The notes under the pieces are model-generated. The model did not search any database, had not been told where the DNA came from, and saw only the letters and a program-made list of their open reading frames with translations. Both the position numbers and the translations under genes were made by a program. Shown here one piece after another: positions 31,964 to 42,256 of a stretch of 64,000 nucleotides of DNA (position 1 is the first letter of the stretch; every line of letters begins with the position of its first letter). The stretch comes from Shewanella yunxiaonensis. Its GTDB lineage: Bacteria; Pseudomonadota; Gammaproteobacteria; Enterobacterales; Shewanellaceae. The stretch is from assembly GCF_018223345.1 (NCBI RefSeq), contig NZ_CP073587.1, positions 1,337,001-1,401,000 on the forward strand. The letters run 5' to 3'.

Positions 31964-32854
31964 CTATTGAGCTGGAAGTCCTTTATATAAGGTGCGGACC
32001 CAACGTTCTTTAGGAATAAAATTCCACCCCCAGTTTTGCCAGCGTTCCGGTAACGGCGTTGCGAGCATTTCATCTAGGGTTTTGCTACTTCGTTTGCCAT
32101 CCAACATCCAGTTAATACAGTCATCAAGCATATGTTTGAAGCGCAGCAGATCGGCTTTTGTTGCTAACGAACCATGCCCGGGAATAATTTGGGTGTTGTC
32201 ATCAACAAGGTCCAGTATTTGGGCCACGGCATCGCGATATCCAATGACTGAGCCACCGTGTTCTAGGTCGATGAAAGGAAACCGATCTTTAAAAAACAGA
32301 TCGCCAGTATGTGCGACTTTTCCATCCTGCCATAGGACAATAGTATCGCTATCCGTGTGCGCTGGACCGAGGTGGATGAGTTTCATGACCTGACCGTTAA
32401 AATGAATTTCCAGGCTACTGTCAAAAACCAAGACCGGCAATGCATTGCGCTCTATGCGTTGTTCTTTTAGACGGGTAAGTACCTGAGTTTGTGCGATGAT
32501 GGTGCCGTATTGGCCAAAGAAATTGTTACCGCCGACATGATCACCGTGAAAGTGGGTATTGATGATGTACTTCGGATATCCATCATGGAGTTCGTGCAAA
32601 GCGGCAGATATCTTATCTGCCATAGGGGCATATTGATCATCAATAATCAATAAACCATCATTACCAGCACTGACACCGATATTGCCTCCTGCGCCTTCAA
32701 GCATATAGCGACCTGGTGCTAGTTCAGTCGTTTTGACGGTAACGTTGGCAAAGGCATCCTGCTCGGCGGCATATGTCAGTGGTGTCATTATGTACGATAC
32801 CAGCAGCAGTTTGCCTAACCATGTTGATGTTTGTTTCAGCACGCCTGCCATCAT
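31964..32854 (-). CDS. Periplasmic metallo-beta-lactamase-fold hydrolase
   Basis: A 296-residue exported protein: signal peptide (about 1-29, cleavage after LTYA) and an MBL-fold domain with metal-binding NTHFHGDHVGG, second-shell HTDSDTIV, GDLFFKDRFPF and the distal GHG motif IIPGHGS. The overall pattern (LEGAGGNIGVSAG early, WGWNFIPKERW late) is that of quinoprotein-relay or glyoxalase-like MBL hydrolases rather than a demonstrated beta-lactamase. The substrate is unknown. It lies 91 bp upstream of the sigma-54 activator on the same strand and downstream of the RND operon, after a terminator. Confidence 0.85.
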   Translation of the reverse strand: MMAGVLKQTSTWLGKLLLVSYIMTPLTYAAEQDAFANVTVKTTELAPGRYMLEGAGGNIGVSAGNDGLLIIDDQYAPMADKISAALHELHDGYPKYIINTHFHGDHVGGNNFFGQYGTIIAQTQVLTRLKEQRIERNALPVLVFDSSLEIHFNGQVMKLIHLGPAHTDSDTIVLWQDGKVAHTGDLFFKDRFPFIDLEHGGSVIGYRDAVAQILDLVDDNTQIIPGHGSLATKADLLRFKHMLDDCINWMLDGKRSSKTLDEMLATPLPERWQNWGWNFIPKERWVRTLYKGLPAQ

Positions 32855-32921
32855 GTTTGCTCGTCCCGTGAATTGTTTGCAGATAGGGAATAAAGTACGG
32901 AATCGCTATTTTAACTCTAAC

Positions 32922-32946
32922 AAAGAAGCCGCTAAAGCGGCTCTTT
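32922..32946 (-). terminator. Terminator downstream of the RND efflux operon
   Basis: Hairpin with stem AAAGAaGCCGC / GCGGCtCTTT and loop TAAA, 10 bp beyond the stop of the last permease on the minus strand, separating the operon from the MBL-fold gene. Confidence 0.75.
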
Positions 32947-32956
32947 AAAAGAAGTC

Positions 32957-35900
32957 TCAGGTCCAGGGCAATAAGCTTCGGCTCAGTTGCAACGCGTGGC
33001 CGAAGTACATTGCACTATGGTGCCGCATCCGATAAAACGCCTGGTAACACAGAGGCACCAGATACAGACTGGTGAGGGTAGAAAATCCGAGTCCGCCAAT
33101 GATAGCGATTGCCATTGGGGCATACGCCGGACCTCCTGCGCCGATTTGGGTATGACCAACTGCTAAAGGTACCAACCCTAAAATAGTGGTGCCCACCGTC
33201 ATCAATACTGGCCGTAACCGGGTGATACAGACATCAGAAATTACCCGTGACAATTGATCCAAATCAGGTGTCATCTGGTTAATCTGATCAACCAGCACAA
33301 TGCCATTGTTGACTACAATGCCCATCAACACCAGAATGCCGATCATTGCCATCACTGACATGGGGGTGTGGGTGAGCAGCAGTGCCCAGAAAACCCCAGT
33401 GATGGAAAACAATATGCTGGTGATAATCGCGCTTGGCAGTAACAGCGATTCAAACAGCGCGGCCATGACGATATAAATCATGGCTACCGCCAGCAGCATA
33501 TTTATCAGCATCACTGATTGCTCTTCATCCTGCTTTTCAAATCCGCCGGTAAGTGAGAATCGATAGCCATCAGGAAAATTCACGTGTTGCATTACCTGAG
33601 TGATCTCTTTTTGCGCCTGTTCCATGGTGATGCCTTCCAGATTGGCTCCGATGGATAAGGCGGTTTCCCGATTATAATGGCGGATCACGTCAAATCGGGG
33701 TTCAATCGCAATGCTGGCGATAGTGCCTAGAGAAAATACCTTATCCCCGATCCTGGCAATAGGAAGCTGTTTCAACGTTTCCAGTGATTGCTGCCACTGT
33801 TGCTCATATAACAGCTCAATTCGCAGTTCTCCACTGGGATCATGACGGAATGAACGTAATTGCGTGCCACGTAATGCGGTGCCAACTGTGCTGGCAATAT
33901 CGTTGAGTTTCAGTCCCATGCGTGCCGCTAACTCACGGTCAATATGGATCACGACTTCTTTTTGGGAACCATTGAGCTCGGAGCGAACATCCTGTAACCC
34001 TTTGATATGAGATAACAGCGGTATTACCTGCTGACTAAGTTGAATGAGTTCGCTGGTGGAGCGGCCGGTAAGGGTAACGCGCACACCAGAGGTTTCATCT
34101 CCCCAACCAAACTGTGGTTTTGCAAAGGCGTATTTGGGAAAACCAGCGCGGATCTGCTTTTTGAGCGCATTGACGTCTACGGGTAAATCGGGCTTGAGTA
34201 GGATCACTGAACTTGCTTCGTCCGTAGCGTAGTAGCTGTATACGGCATCAATGTAGAACTTCTCTTTATTGGCGTAGAGATAGTCTTCCATCTGATTAAC
34301 CATTGCTTCCGTTACTCGCAGGCTATGGCGACCATCTACCTGATAGTTAATGTACATCCGTTCTGTACTGTCGCTGTCTTCGTTGTCTTTTTGCACGAAT
34401 TGCAGTGGTAAGGCGGTCGACAGCAAAATCAAAACAGCGATCAGGGTGGATATTTTAGGGTGTGATAATACCCAGTCGAGACTGCGTTGATAATGCCGCT
34501 GCATTTTGGGTGGGGCCGCGTCAACCACGTCTTTTTTCAGTTTGATATGGGCCAGTAATAACGGAATTAAGGTTTTTGCCACCAACAGCGAAGCGGCCAA
34601 GGAGATACAGATAGCGACAGCGACATGTTCCAACATGACGGTCAGCTGCACCTTGACCCCAAAAATGTTGGGTAAAAATACGATGGCGGTGGTAAGTGTC
34701 CCGGCCAGTACCGCCAGTGATACTTTGTCGACCCCGGCAATGATGCCTTCTATCCCACCATGATGATGTTGTTGTTCCTGAAGCACGCTTTCTGACACGA
34801 CTACAGCGTTATCAATCAACATCCCAATCGCCAGTAACAGTCCCATCATGGAAAGTATGTTGAGGCTGTAACCGAGAAAGTACATGCCGGCGAGTGTCAG
34901 ACCGATAGAGATTGGCACCGACGACACCACAATGAGCGTCATCGGCAGGTTACGTAGAAACAGATATAACACCACGAACGACAGCAGTGCACCGATCAAG
35001 CCTGACATCAACAGTTCATGCAGTGAGGATTCTACTTCCAACCCTTGGTTATCCATGATGAACAGCTTAATACCGCGAAATTGCTGGTCTTTTTTGACTG
35101 TATCAATAACTTTCATCACTTTATTGGAAACATCCACCAGATTGGCACCTGACTCCTTGAATATGTCCAAACCGACAGCATATTTCTGGTCAAGATGGCG
35201 GCCTTCTGTCCGCTCAGGCAGCGCAAAGCGGATGTCTGCGACATCACCAAGATGAATCCCTGGTGCGATGGTTAATGCGCTTATTTCATCAAGGTTACGA
35301 AACTCTCCCTTGGGTGAGACTTGATACAGCATCCCATCGTCACGCAAATCACCGCCGCTAACGATAAAGTTCTCTCGGAGCAACCGTTGGCGCAGTTGTG
35401 GTAATGCAATACCACTGGCGGCAAGACGTTGGGCATCAATCCGGACTTCAATCTGCTTCTGATCGACTCCATAAAGCGTGACTTTGGAGACTCCGTCAAC
35501 CCGTTCTAATGGTCTGCGCAACTGCTTATCCAGCAGATCAAATGCAGCAGATAGCTCGCGGTCACTGGATATGCGCACGGTGAGCACTGGCATGTCAGCG
35601 GTAGAGAATTGCTGAATAAGCACTCGCTCGACATCATCAGGCAGTAAATGTCGCACCGCATCGATTTTCTCGCGGGCTTCCAGACTGCGGGTGGCAACGT
35701 TTTCACCCCATTTCATCTTAATTTCGATTTCACTGCCATCCTGGCTCGATTTCGACCTCAGCTCATCCACACCGCCCATCGTTGCCAGGGATTCTTCCAG
35801 CACATTGGTAATATCCCGCTCAACTTCTGCCGGAGAAGAACCTTTGTAGGGCACCTGTACGTCAATTTCCGGAATATCGATACCGGGGAACATTTCCAGC

Positions 35901-35998
35901 GGTAACAAGCGTGCGGCCGCCATTCCGAATAACAAGATGGCGATAAAGAACATGCTGGTCGTGACCGGTCTTTTTAACGCGAGTGCTGTCAGGTTCAT
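32957..35998 (-). CDS. RND efflux transporter permease, second of a tandem pair
   Basis: Inner-membrane proton-driven efflux permease of 1013 residues with 12 transmembrane helices and two large periplasmic loops. It starts MNLTALALKRPVTTSMFF. In helix 4 the proton-relay region reads LAIGMLIDNAVVVSESVL, with one Asp followed by Asn. The C-terminal membrane bundle contains GIVVNNGIVLVDQINQ. Its ATG overlaps the stop of the preceding permease (ATGA, 35995-35998), so the two are translationally coupled and may form a mixed trimer. Substrates cannot be read from sequence. Confidence 0.92.
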   Translation of the reverse strand: MNLTALALKRPVTTSMFFIAILLFGMAAARLLPLEMFPGIDIPEIDVQVPYKGSSPAEVERDITNVLEESLATMGGVDELRSKSSQDGSEIEIKMKWGENVATRSLEAREKIDAVRHLLPDDVERVLIQQFSTADMPVLTVRISSDRELSAAFDLLDKQLRRPLERVDGVSKVTLYGVDQKQIEVRIDAQRLAASGIALPQLRQRLLRENFIVSGGDLRDDGMLYQVSPKGEFRNLDEISALTIAPGIHLGDVADIRFALPERTEGRHLDQKYAVGLDIFKESGANLVDVSNKVMKVIDTVKKDQQFRGIKLFIMDNQGLEVESSLHELLMSGLIGALLSFVVLYLFLRNLPMTLIVVSSVPISIGLTLAGMYFLGYSLNILSMMGLLLAIGMLIDNAVVVSESVLQEQQHHHGGIEGIIAGVDKVSLAVLAGTLTTAIVFLPNIFGVKVQLTVMLEHVAVAICISLAASLLVAKTLIPLLLAHIKLKKDVVDAAPPKMQRHYQRSLDWVLSHPKISTLIAVLILLSTALPLQFVQKDNEDSDSTERMYINYQVDGRHSLRVTEAMVNQMEDYLYANKEKFYIDAVYSYYATDEASSVILLKPDLPVDVNALKKQIRAGFPKYAFAKPQFGWGDETSGVRVTLTGRSTSELIQLSQQVIPLLSHIKGLQDVRSELNGSQKEVVIHIDRELAARMGLKLNDIASTVGTALRGTQLRSFRHDPSGELRIELLYEQQWQQSLETLKQLPIARIGDKVFSLGTIASIAIEPRFDVIRHYNRETALSIGANLEGITMEQAQKEITQVMQHVNFPDGYRFSLTGGFEKQDEEQSVMLINMLLAVAMIYIVMAALFESLLLPSAIITSILFSITGVFWALLLTHTPMSVMAMIGILVLMGIVVNNGIVLVDQINQMTPDLDQLSRVISDVCITRLRPVLMTVGTTILGLVPLAVGHTQIGAGGPAYAPMAIAIIGGLGFSTLTSLYLVPLCYQAFYRMRHHSAMYFGHALQLSRSLLPWT

Positions 35999-38900
35999 GC
36001 GTTGACTCCTGTCACTTTGTCGTCATCGGAAGGCGTAGCAGCTTTGGCCGTGAACGTTTTCCGATCAAACAAGGCATAAAGTACCGGGATAACGACCAGT
36101 GTCAGCAAGGTTGATAAACTCAAGCCGAAAATCACCGTGATAGCCATAGGTGCTCGCACTTCTGCACCATCACCCAGACCGATAGCCATGGGTAGCAAGC
36201 CAAGTGTGGTCGTGAGGGTTGTCATCAGAATAGGCCGTAACCGTGATGCAGCAGCCTCGCGGATAGCTTCCAGCTTATCGACGCCCGCTGCCCGCTGTTG
36301 GTTAATTCTGTCGACCAACACAATGGCGTTGTTTACGACAATTCCCGCCAGCATGATAAGTCCAATAAACACAACGACAGACAATTTACTGCCGGTGAGC
36401 CATAGACCATAGACGCTGCCGCTAAGGGCCATTGGTACCGCCATTAGGATTAACAAGGGATGCAGCAGCGATTCAAATTGACTGGCCATCACGATATAGA
36501 CCAGAAATACCGCCAGGATCAGTGCAATTTTCAGCGAGTTGAAAGAGCTTTCCATTTCCTCATTCTGTCCACCGAAACGGGTTTGTACTGACGCTGATAT
36601 TGGCACCTGAGCCAGTAACTGACGGGCGCTGCTAACGGCTTGATTTAGATCGCCATACGCTAAATTGGCAGAGACAATCGCTACCCGCTGTTGACTGACG
36701 CGATTTATGGCTGAAGGACCGATGGTCAACTGCACATCGGCGACAGCACTTAATGGCAGTGGATGTGGACTGTCAGGATTGATGAGCATGGCACCAATAT
36801 CACTTATCTGCCTTCTCTCATCGGCTTCGCTGCGTACCAGAATATCAATTTTGCGTTCACGCAAGGTGTATTTACTGGCAACAGTACCACCAACACGTTG
36901 TGCAATCCTGGAGGCAATTGTCGGTGCGTCCAGGCCCAACGCTGCGATCCGCGCGTGGTCGAAGCGAATCGTGATTTCTGGCTGTCCATCTCGCAAGGTA
37001 CTGTTGATGTCGGTAAATCGTGGATCCGTTTCCAAGGCTGTTACCAACGCATCAGCGCTGCTTTTTAATGGGCCAAGCTCGTAACCACTCAGCTCGATTT
37101 CCAACGGTGTTTTAAAGGTAAACAGCTCCGGAAACTCAATGTTGGCTTCTAGCTCTGGAATTGTTCGGGCTCGGGCTCGCAGCTTAGCGGCTACTTCTTC
37201 AAAAGCGTGGTGATCTACCAAAACCACTTGTAGTCGGCCCCAGTTTTCTCCGCCACGACTGGTATCAGATGTCATCAGCCCGCCACTGCCCGCCTGGCTG
37301 TATGCGTGTTTTACGGCATTATCGTTGCTGATTGATGAAGCCAGCTGTTGCAGCACTTTATCGGTATGGCTAACTTCAGTGCCGGGAGGCAACAGAATTT
37401 CCACATAGAATTCGCCTTGATTCATCGGCGGGATCAGCTGCATTCCCAGGCGATTAACCAGTAATCCAGCAGAAGCAGTAAACACTAACGCGATGGCGAT
37501 TGTTACCGCTTTGTGCTGTAGCGCACTATTGAGTAACGGCCGATAGAACCGTATGAGCAGTTGATACCCAGCGTTAAATACCGCCGATAATGGCCGCATA
37601 ATTAAGCCTACGAGCCAACTCATGAACCTGACAATCATTAGGATGAAAGTCATGAGAGTTCGTGGCAGCCAGTTAAATAGTAAGGTAAAGGGGAGCGCAA
37701 ACACTGTGGTACCATAATAGCGGAACTTGCCCCAGCGGCTGTCAGGTAGCGGCTTGGATGCTCTTTTAACTAAGGGAGGTAAGGCTTTAAAACCCTCTCT
37801 GGAGGCCAGCATTGGAATAGATGTCAGTGCCACCAATAGCGATGCTAATAAGGCAAAAGTTACTGTAAGTGCTTGATCTTTAAAAAGTGCACCCGCAATA
37901 CCATCGACAAATATTAACGGCACAAAAACGGCAAGTGTGGTCAGTGTTGACGCGGTAATTGCCCCAGCAACTTCGCGCGTTCCGGTGACGGCGGCATCCA
38001 GTCGGTTCATCCCGGTTGCCTTACAGCGGTCGATATTTTCCAGTACGACAATCGCATTATCTACCAACAGGCCGACCGCCAGTGCGATGCCGCCAAGTGA
38101 CATAATGTTCAGGCTTAGTCCTGCAAAATACATCATGTTAAAGGTGGCAATTACTGAAAACGGAATCGAAATGGAGATGATGAGGGTGGGAATAATGTCA
38201 CGCAGGAACAGATAGATCACCAGCATGGCCAATAGACTACCCATCAATGCCGAAGCGGTGACTTCGTTGATCGCACTTTCAATAAATTCCGACTGATCAT
38301 AAATCACCTCCGGTGTCGGAGCGCCTGTTTTAGCCGCTTGGGCTTTCATGCGTTGCAGTTGTTGCTGTACTTTTTGGGCAACGGCCACTGTATTGGCATC
38401 ACCTTCTTTATAAATCGCCAGTTCAATCGATTCCTGACCACCAATACGGGTGATATCTGAGCGCTCCTTAAAACCATCGGTGACTTGGGCAATATCGCCA
38501 AGACGTACCAAAGTTGAACCATTTTTATAGATGATAATGTTGGATAATTCTTGTAGGTTACGGAATTGGTTTACAGTTCTTACCAAATATTCTTTATCGC
38601 CCTGAACTACTTTGCCAGCCGACAGGTTGATGTTCTCTTGCGCGATCCGTTGTTTGATCAGTTCACTGTTCAGATTTAGCTGAGATAATTTTTGCTGATT
38701 TAACAGAATATGAATTTCTTGTTCCAGACCGCCGGAGAGTCTCACTGAGGCGACGCCAGGAAGCGTTTCCAATTCGCGCTTAAGCTCTTCTTCAGCATAG
38801 GTGCGCAGTTGTTTCAGTTCAGCTTCACTGCCATCTTTTGCGGGTAGAGCCAAACGCATGATGGGGTCAAGATTGGGGTTAAACCGCAACAGTACCGGTT

Positions 38901-39267
38901 TATCAACATCCAGTGGCAGTTCAATCGTATCAAGCTTCTCGCGAACCTCTAGTCCGGCGAGATCCATGTTTGTTCCCCACTCGAACTCCAATTCGACGTC
39001 AGATGTTCCCGAACGCGAGACCGAACTGATTTTTCGTAGACCTTTTACAATACCCACCGCTTCCTCAATGGGTTTGCTGACCAATTGTTCGACTTCAACT
39101 GGAGCCGCACCATTATATTGGGTGCGGATAGTGAGTGTCGGGTAGCTGAGATCCGGCAGTAGCTTTACCGCTAACCGTGAAAATCCGACCATCCCAAATA
39201 ACATAATGGCCAACATAAACATCCAGACGGTAACTGGGCGTTTGACTGAGGTATCAATCATTGACAT
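35995..39267 (-). CDS. RND efflux transporter permease, first of a tandem pair
   Basis: RND permease of 1090 residues, longer than its partner because of an extra segment of about 70 residues (after ASREGFKALPPLVKRASK) between the two membrane halves. Signatures seen: SMIDTSVKRPVTVWMF start, AVGLLVDNAIVVLENIDR in helix 4 and GIVVNNAIVLVDRINQQR in the C-terminal half. The C-terminus ends in a short polar tail. It lies 17 bp downstream of the adaptor gene. The adaptor plus two permeases and no outer-membrane channel gene resembles the VexIJK layout in Vibrio (recalled). Confidence 0.92.
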   Translation of the reverse strand: MSMIDTSVKRPVTVWMFMLAIMLFGMVGFSRLAVKLLPDLSYPTLTIRTQYNGAAPVEVEQLVSKPIEEAVGIVKGLRKISSVSRSGTSDVELEFEWGTNMDLAGLEVREKLDTIELPLDVDKPVLLRFNPNLDPIMRLALPAKDGSEAELKQLRTYAEEELKRELETLPGVASVRLSGGLEQEIHILLNQQKLSQLNLNSELIKQRIAQENINLSAGKVVQGDKEYLVRTVNQFRNLQELSNIIIYKNGSTLVRLGDIAQVTDGFKERSDITRIGGQESIELAIYKEGDANTVAVAQKVQQQLQRMKAQAAKTGAPTPEVIYDQSEFIESAINEVTASALMGSLLAMLVIYLFLRDIIPTLIISISIPFSVIATFNMMYFAGLSLNIMSLGGIALAVGLLVDNAIVVLENIDRCKATGMNRLDAAVTGTREVAGAITASTLTTLAVFVPLIFVDGIAGALFKDQALTVTFALLASLLVALTSIPMLASREGFKALPPLVKRASKPLPDSRWGKFRYYGTTVFALPFTLLFNWLPRTLMTFILMIVRFMSWLVGLIMRPLSAVFNAGYQLLIRFYRPLLNSALQHKAVTIAIALVFTASAGLLVNRLGMQLIPPMNQGEFYVEILLPPGTEVSHTDKVLQQLASSISNDNAVKHAYSQAGSGGLMTSDTSRGGENWGRLQVVLVDHHAFEEVAAKLRARARTIPELEANIEFPELFTFKTPLEIELSGYELGPLKSSADALVTALETDPRFTDINSTLRDGQPEITIRFDHARIAALGLDAPTIASRIAQRVGGTVASKYTLRERKIDILVRSEADERRQISDIGAMLINPDSPHPLPLSAVADVQLTIGPSAINRVSQQRVAIVSANLAYGDLNQAVSSARQLLAQVPISASVQTRFGGQNEEMESSFNSLKIALILAVFLVYIVMASQFESLLHPLLILMAVPMALSGSVYGLWLTGSKLSVVVFIGLIMLAGIVVNNAIVLVDRINQQRAAGVDKLEAIREAAASRLRPILMTTLTTTLGLLPMAIGLGDGAEVRAPMAITVIFGLSLSTLLTLVVIPVLYALFDRKTFTAKAATPSDDDKVTGVNA

Positions 39268-39284
39268 TGCAAAAGCCCCTTTAG

Positions 39285-40346
39285 TTATTTGGCAGCAGTC
39301 AGGCTTAATGGTGACAACACTTCGACAACTGACTGATCTTTCAGATTGTGTTGGCCTCTTACTACCACTTGTTCGCCTGGCTTGATACCGCTAGTCACTT
39401 CGACTTTATCGTCCTGGCGGTAGCCAAGTCTTACTTCACGGCGCTGTGCTTTACCATCTTGGATCACGTAAAGTGCCTGGGTATCGTCCTGATTGACCAC
39501 CGCATTGTAGGGGACAACGGGGACATTGTTATGGGTGTCATATTTCAGCTGCACACGGGTGAACATGCCAGCTTTCATCCGGTTTTCTTGGTTAGGGATC
39601 GACAAGGTTACTTTGAAAGTACCACTGTTGCTGTCAATGACAGGACTTATCCGCAGCACTGAGGCGGCAACATGATCTGTCTTGTTGCTGTAGACTTGAG
39701 CTTCTTGACCCAGTTTGAGACTCGCAAGTTGCTGTTCTGGCAGATGCATGATGCCATATAGTTCATCTTGCTTAACGACGTAAAACAGCTTGTCAAACTC
39801 CTTGGCCATATTGCCTTCTTTGACAAAGCGACTTGCAATGATGCCATCGATAGGCGAGCGGATTTCACTTTCTTGCACCTGCAGTTTAGCTAGGTCCCTT
39901 TGGGCAATGGCCGATTGCAGGCTGTATTCCAATTTAGAAACACTATCGGCGCTGATGAATTCGGGATTTTTCATCTTTCGATAGCGTTCCAGCTCCTGAG
40001 ACAGGATTTTTACTTCTGCTTCTGAATGTTCCAGTTCATAGCGTTGTTTTCGGGCGTCGATCTGCGCCAGAACTTGGCCTTTACTTATCCGATCACCTTC
40101 TTCCACATAGATATGTTCGATAACCCCAGCGATCCGGGTAGCAACATTGGCCTCTTCGGGGGCTTCGAGTGTGGCCGTTGTGCTGTAATAGGACGACACC
40201 TGTCCTTGAGCGACGGTAGCGATTTCAACTGGAATAGCAAACGGCTCGTCTTTTTTGGCTTGTTGTTCTTCGCCACAGCCACTAAGCATTAGCCCCACAA
40301 CGCTAGCAACTGCAATACGATTAATAAAGGTGGATGTCAGTTTCAT
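39285..40346 (-). CDS. RND efflux periplasmic adaptor (membrane fusion) lipoprotein
   Basis: A 353-residue adaptor protein. The lipobox is VGLMLSGC, so it is a probable inner-membrane-anchored lipoprotein. Lipoyl-type halves flank a helical hairpin (VEEGDRISKGQVLAQIDARKQRYELEHSEAEVKILSQELERYRK), with the return strand LQVQESEIRSPIDGIIASRFVKEGNMA. Beta-barrel and membrane-proximal domains follow. It couples the two downstream permeases to an outer-membrane factor, probably a TolC homologue encoded elsewhere. A palindromic operator candidate lies 53 bp upstream of the start. Confidence 0.92.
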   Translation of the reverse strand: MKLTSTFINRIAVASVVGLMLSGCGEEQQAKKDEPFAIPVEIATVAQGQVSSYYSTTATLEAPEEANVATRIAGVIEHIYVEEGDRISKGQVLAQIDARKQRYELEHSEAEVKILSQELERYRKMKNPEFISADSVSKLEYSLQSAIAQRDLAKLQVQESEIRSPIDGIIASRFVKEGNMAKEFDKLFYVVKQDELYGIMHLPEQQLASLKLGQEAQVYSNKTDHVAASVLRISPVIDSNSGTFKVTLSIPNQENRMKAGMFTRVQLKYDTHNNVPVVPYNAVVNQDDTQALYVIQDGKAQRREVRLGYRQDDKVEVTSGIKPGEQVVVRGQHNLKDQSVVEVLSPLSLTAAK

Positions 40347-40398
40347 TTGAAGATCCTTATCATTCAGATTACAGCCATAAAAGCAAAACTGGTGCCAT

Positions 40399-40419
40399 GA
40401 TTAATAGTTATTATTAATC
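40399..40419. promoter_or_regulatory. Palindromic operator candidate upstream of the RND operon
   Basis: Perfect 8-bp arms GATTAATA and TATTAATC with a 5-bp centre (GTTAT), 53 bp upstream of the adaptor ATG. The geometry suits a TetR- or MarR-type dimer. No regulator gene of this kind is adjacent, so the binding protein is unknown. Confidence 0.5.
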
Positions 40420-40585
40420 AATATGTTATAAGTATTTTTGATTGGATTGGTTGAATTTAACCAGAGAATGTAGCAAAAGCGTTTACTAGTTGGTGAAATT
40501 GACCAATCCAAGTGAGCAAATCGTTAAATGCGACTTACAAGGGGGTTAGATAGGGCGGATGGCAGATAAGTTGGAATGACTAATT

Positions 40586-40610
40586 AAAAAGGCGCCGAGG
40601 CGCCTTTTTT
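40586..40610 (-). terminator. gltA terminator
   Basis: AAAAAGGCGCC / GGCGCCTTTTT type hairpin with a short GAG loop, 8 bp beyond the gltA stop on the minus strand and followed by a T-run. Confidence 0.88.
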
Positions 40611-40617
40611 AGAGAAA

Positions 40618-41907
40618 TCAAGAACGTTGATCTCGAGGGATGAAATCGCGTTGTTCGTGTCCTGTATACAACTGGCGTGGACGACTGATCTTATGTCCAG
40701 GTTGATCCAGCATCTCTTTCCAATGTGACACCCAACCTACGGTACGCGCTAAGGCGAAAATTACCGTAAACATGCTCGTTGGAATACCGATGGCCTTCAT
40801 GATGATGCCAGAGTAGAAGTCTACGTTCGGATACAGTTTCTTGGAGATAAAGTACTCATCTTCAAGGGCAATACGTTCGAGCTCCATCGCAACGTCCAAT
40901 AAAGGATCGTCGATCTTAAGTTCGCTCAACACTTCATGACAGGTTTCGCGCATCACTTTCGCACGAGGGTCAAAGTTTTTGTATACACGATGACCAAAGC
41001 CCATTAGACGGAACGGATCGTTCTTATCTTTGGCTTTTTCGATGAACTCAGGGATACGGTCAACTGAACCAATCTCTTCTAGCATCTTCAAGCATGCTTC
41101 ATTGGCTCCGCCGTGAGCTGGGCCCCACAAGGACGCAATACCAGCGGCGATACAGGCGAAAGGGTTCGCGCCAGATGAACCGGCAAGACGCACGGTAGAA
41201 GTTGAGGCATTCTGTTCGTGGTCAGCGTGCAGGATAAATATGCGGTCCATCGCGCGCTCAACAATCGGATTCACCTTATATTCTTCACAAGGGACACCGA
41301 ACATCATCTGCAGGAAGTTTCCTGCATAACTGAGGCTGTTACGCGGATACTGGAATGGCTGACCAACGGAATACTTGTAACACATCGCAGCAATTGTCGG
41401 CAGCTTTGCAATCAACCGATAGGCGGCAACTTCGCGGTGTCTTTCATCCGTAACGTCCAATGAATCTTGATAGAACGCAGACAGCGCTCCAGTAACACCA
41501 CACAACATTGCCATCGGATGAGCATCACGTCTAAAACCACGGAAGAAAGCAGTCAGCTGCTCATGCACCATAGTGTGCATACTGACAGTCTTGCTAAAAT
41601 CCTGGTATTGCTTTTTAGTCGGTAATTCTCCGTACAGCAGCAGATAACACAGATCCAGATAGTTGGATTCTACTGCTAATTGGTCAATAGGATATCCTCG
41701 ATGCAGCAGAATACCTTTTTCACCATCTATATAGGTAATTGCTGATTCACATGAGGCGGTGGCAAGAAATCCTGGGTCGAAAGTAAAGTATCCTTTGCTG
41801 CCCAGTTTACTGATGTCGATCACATCGAAACCAGCCGTTCCCTGTTTTACTGGCAGTTCTATTGAGTCGTTCCCTGGAAGTTCCAATTTGGCTACTAATT
41901 CAGCCAT
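40618..41907 (-). CDS. gltA: Citrate synthase (type II)
   Basis: Condenses oxaloacetate with acetyl-CoA. It has 429 residues, typical of the hexameric, NADH-sensitive gammaproteobacterial enzyme. Motifs seen: [54 protein letters not shown] (catalytic His) and [15 protein letters not shown] (catalytic His and substrate Arg), with the catalytic Asp in PNVDFYSG. It is divergent from sdhCDAB with about 430 bp between, and a CRP-type site lies 62 bp upstream of its ATG. Confidence 0.97.
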   Translation of the reverse strand: MAELVAKLELPGNDSIELPVKQGTAGFDVIDISKLGSKGYFTFDPGFLATASCESAITYIDGEKGILLHRGYPIDQLAVESNYLDLCYLLLYGELPTKKQYQDFSKTVSMHTMVHEQLTAFFRGFRRDAHPMAMLCGVTGALSAFYQDSLDVTDERHREVAAYRLIAKLPTIAAMCYKYSVGQPFQYPRNSLSYAGNFLQMMFGVPCEEYKVNPIVERAMDRIFILHADHEQNASTSTVRLAGSSGANPFACIAAGIASLWGPAHGGANEACLKMLEEIGSVDRIPEFIEKAKDKNDPFRLMGFGHRVYKNFDPRAKVMRETCHEVLSELKIDDPLLDVAMELERIALEDEYFISKKLYPNVDFYSGIIMKAIGIPTSMFTVIFALARTVGWVSHWKEMLDQPGHKISRPRQLYTGHEQRDFIPRDQRS

Positions 41908-41968
41908 ACCCCAATCTCCTTAACTTCAATTATGTGAGTGCGGCGTATCAAACGGCAATTACTTTACA

Positions 41969-41984
41969 AGTAATCTAGATCACA
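41969..41984 (-). promoter_or_regulatory. CRP-type site upstream of gltA
   Basis: Read on the minus strand, TGTGATCTAGATTACT matches the CRP consensus TGTGATCTAGATCACA at 14 of 16 positions, 62 bp upstream of the gltA start. The second half-site is weak (TTACT). Confidence 0.6.
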
Positions 41985-42256
41985 TTTCAATTTAAATAAG
42001 CGTTTAAATCCGTTAGACATTGGTATAGGTAAGACCAATTTCCCTGTTAACTCTATAGCTTACGGTAAAAACAGCCAAAAAAAATAAAATTTCAAGAATG
42101 TGATGTTTGTATTTGACTTTTGCCCCGCGTATACTTGCTGCGGTTCTTGGGGGCTATGAACAGAACGCTTTTACCTATCGCTGTATAATACATAAATATG
42201 ATTTAGGTCAATTAGTTACCTGTTTATAATACGCAGACCATTTGCCAATGTAAAAA

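Noticed and set aside
31873-32073. N-terminal extension of the sigma-54 activator to 32073
   Set aside because: It would overlap the 3' end of the MBL-fold gene and adds residues unlike the family; ATG 31872 is sufficient.
31964-32854. Antibiotic-degrading metallo-beta-lactamase
   Set aside because: The MBL fold is shared by many hydrolases; flanking motifs point to a different branch, so no resistance role is claimed.
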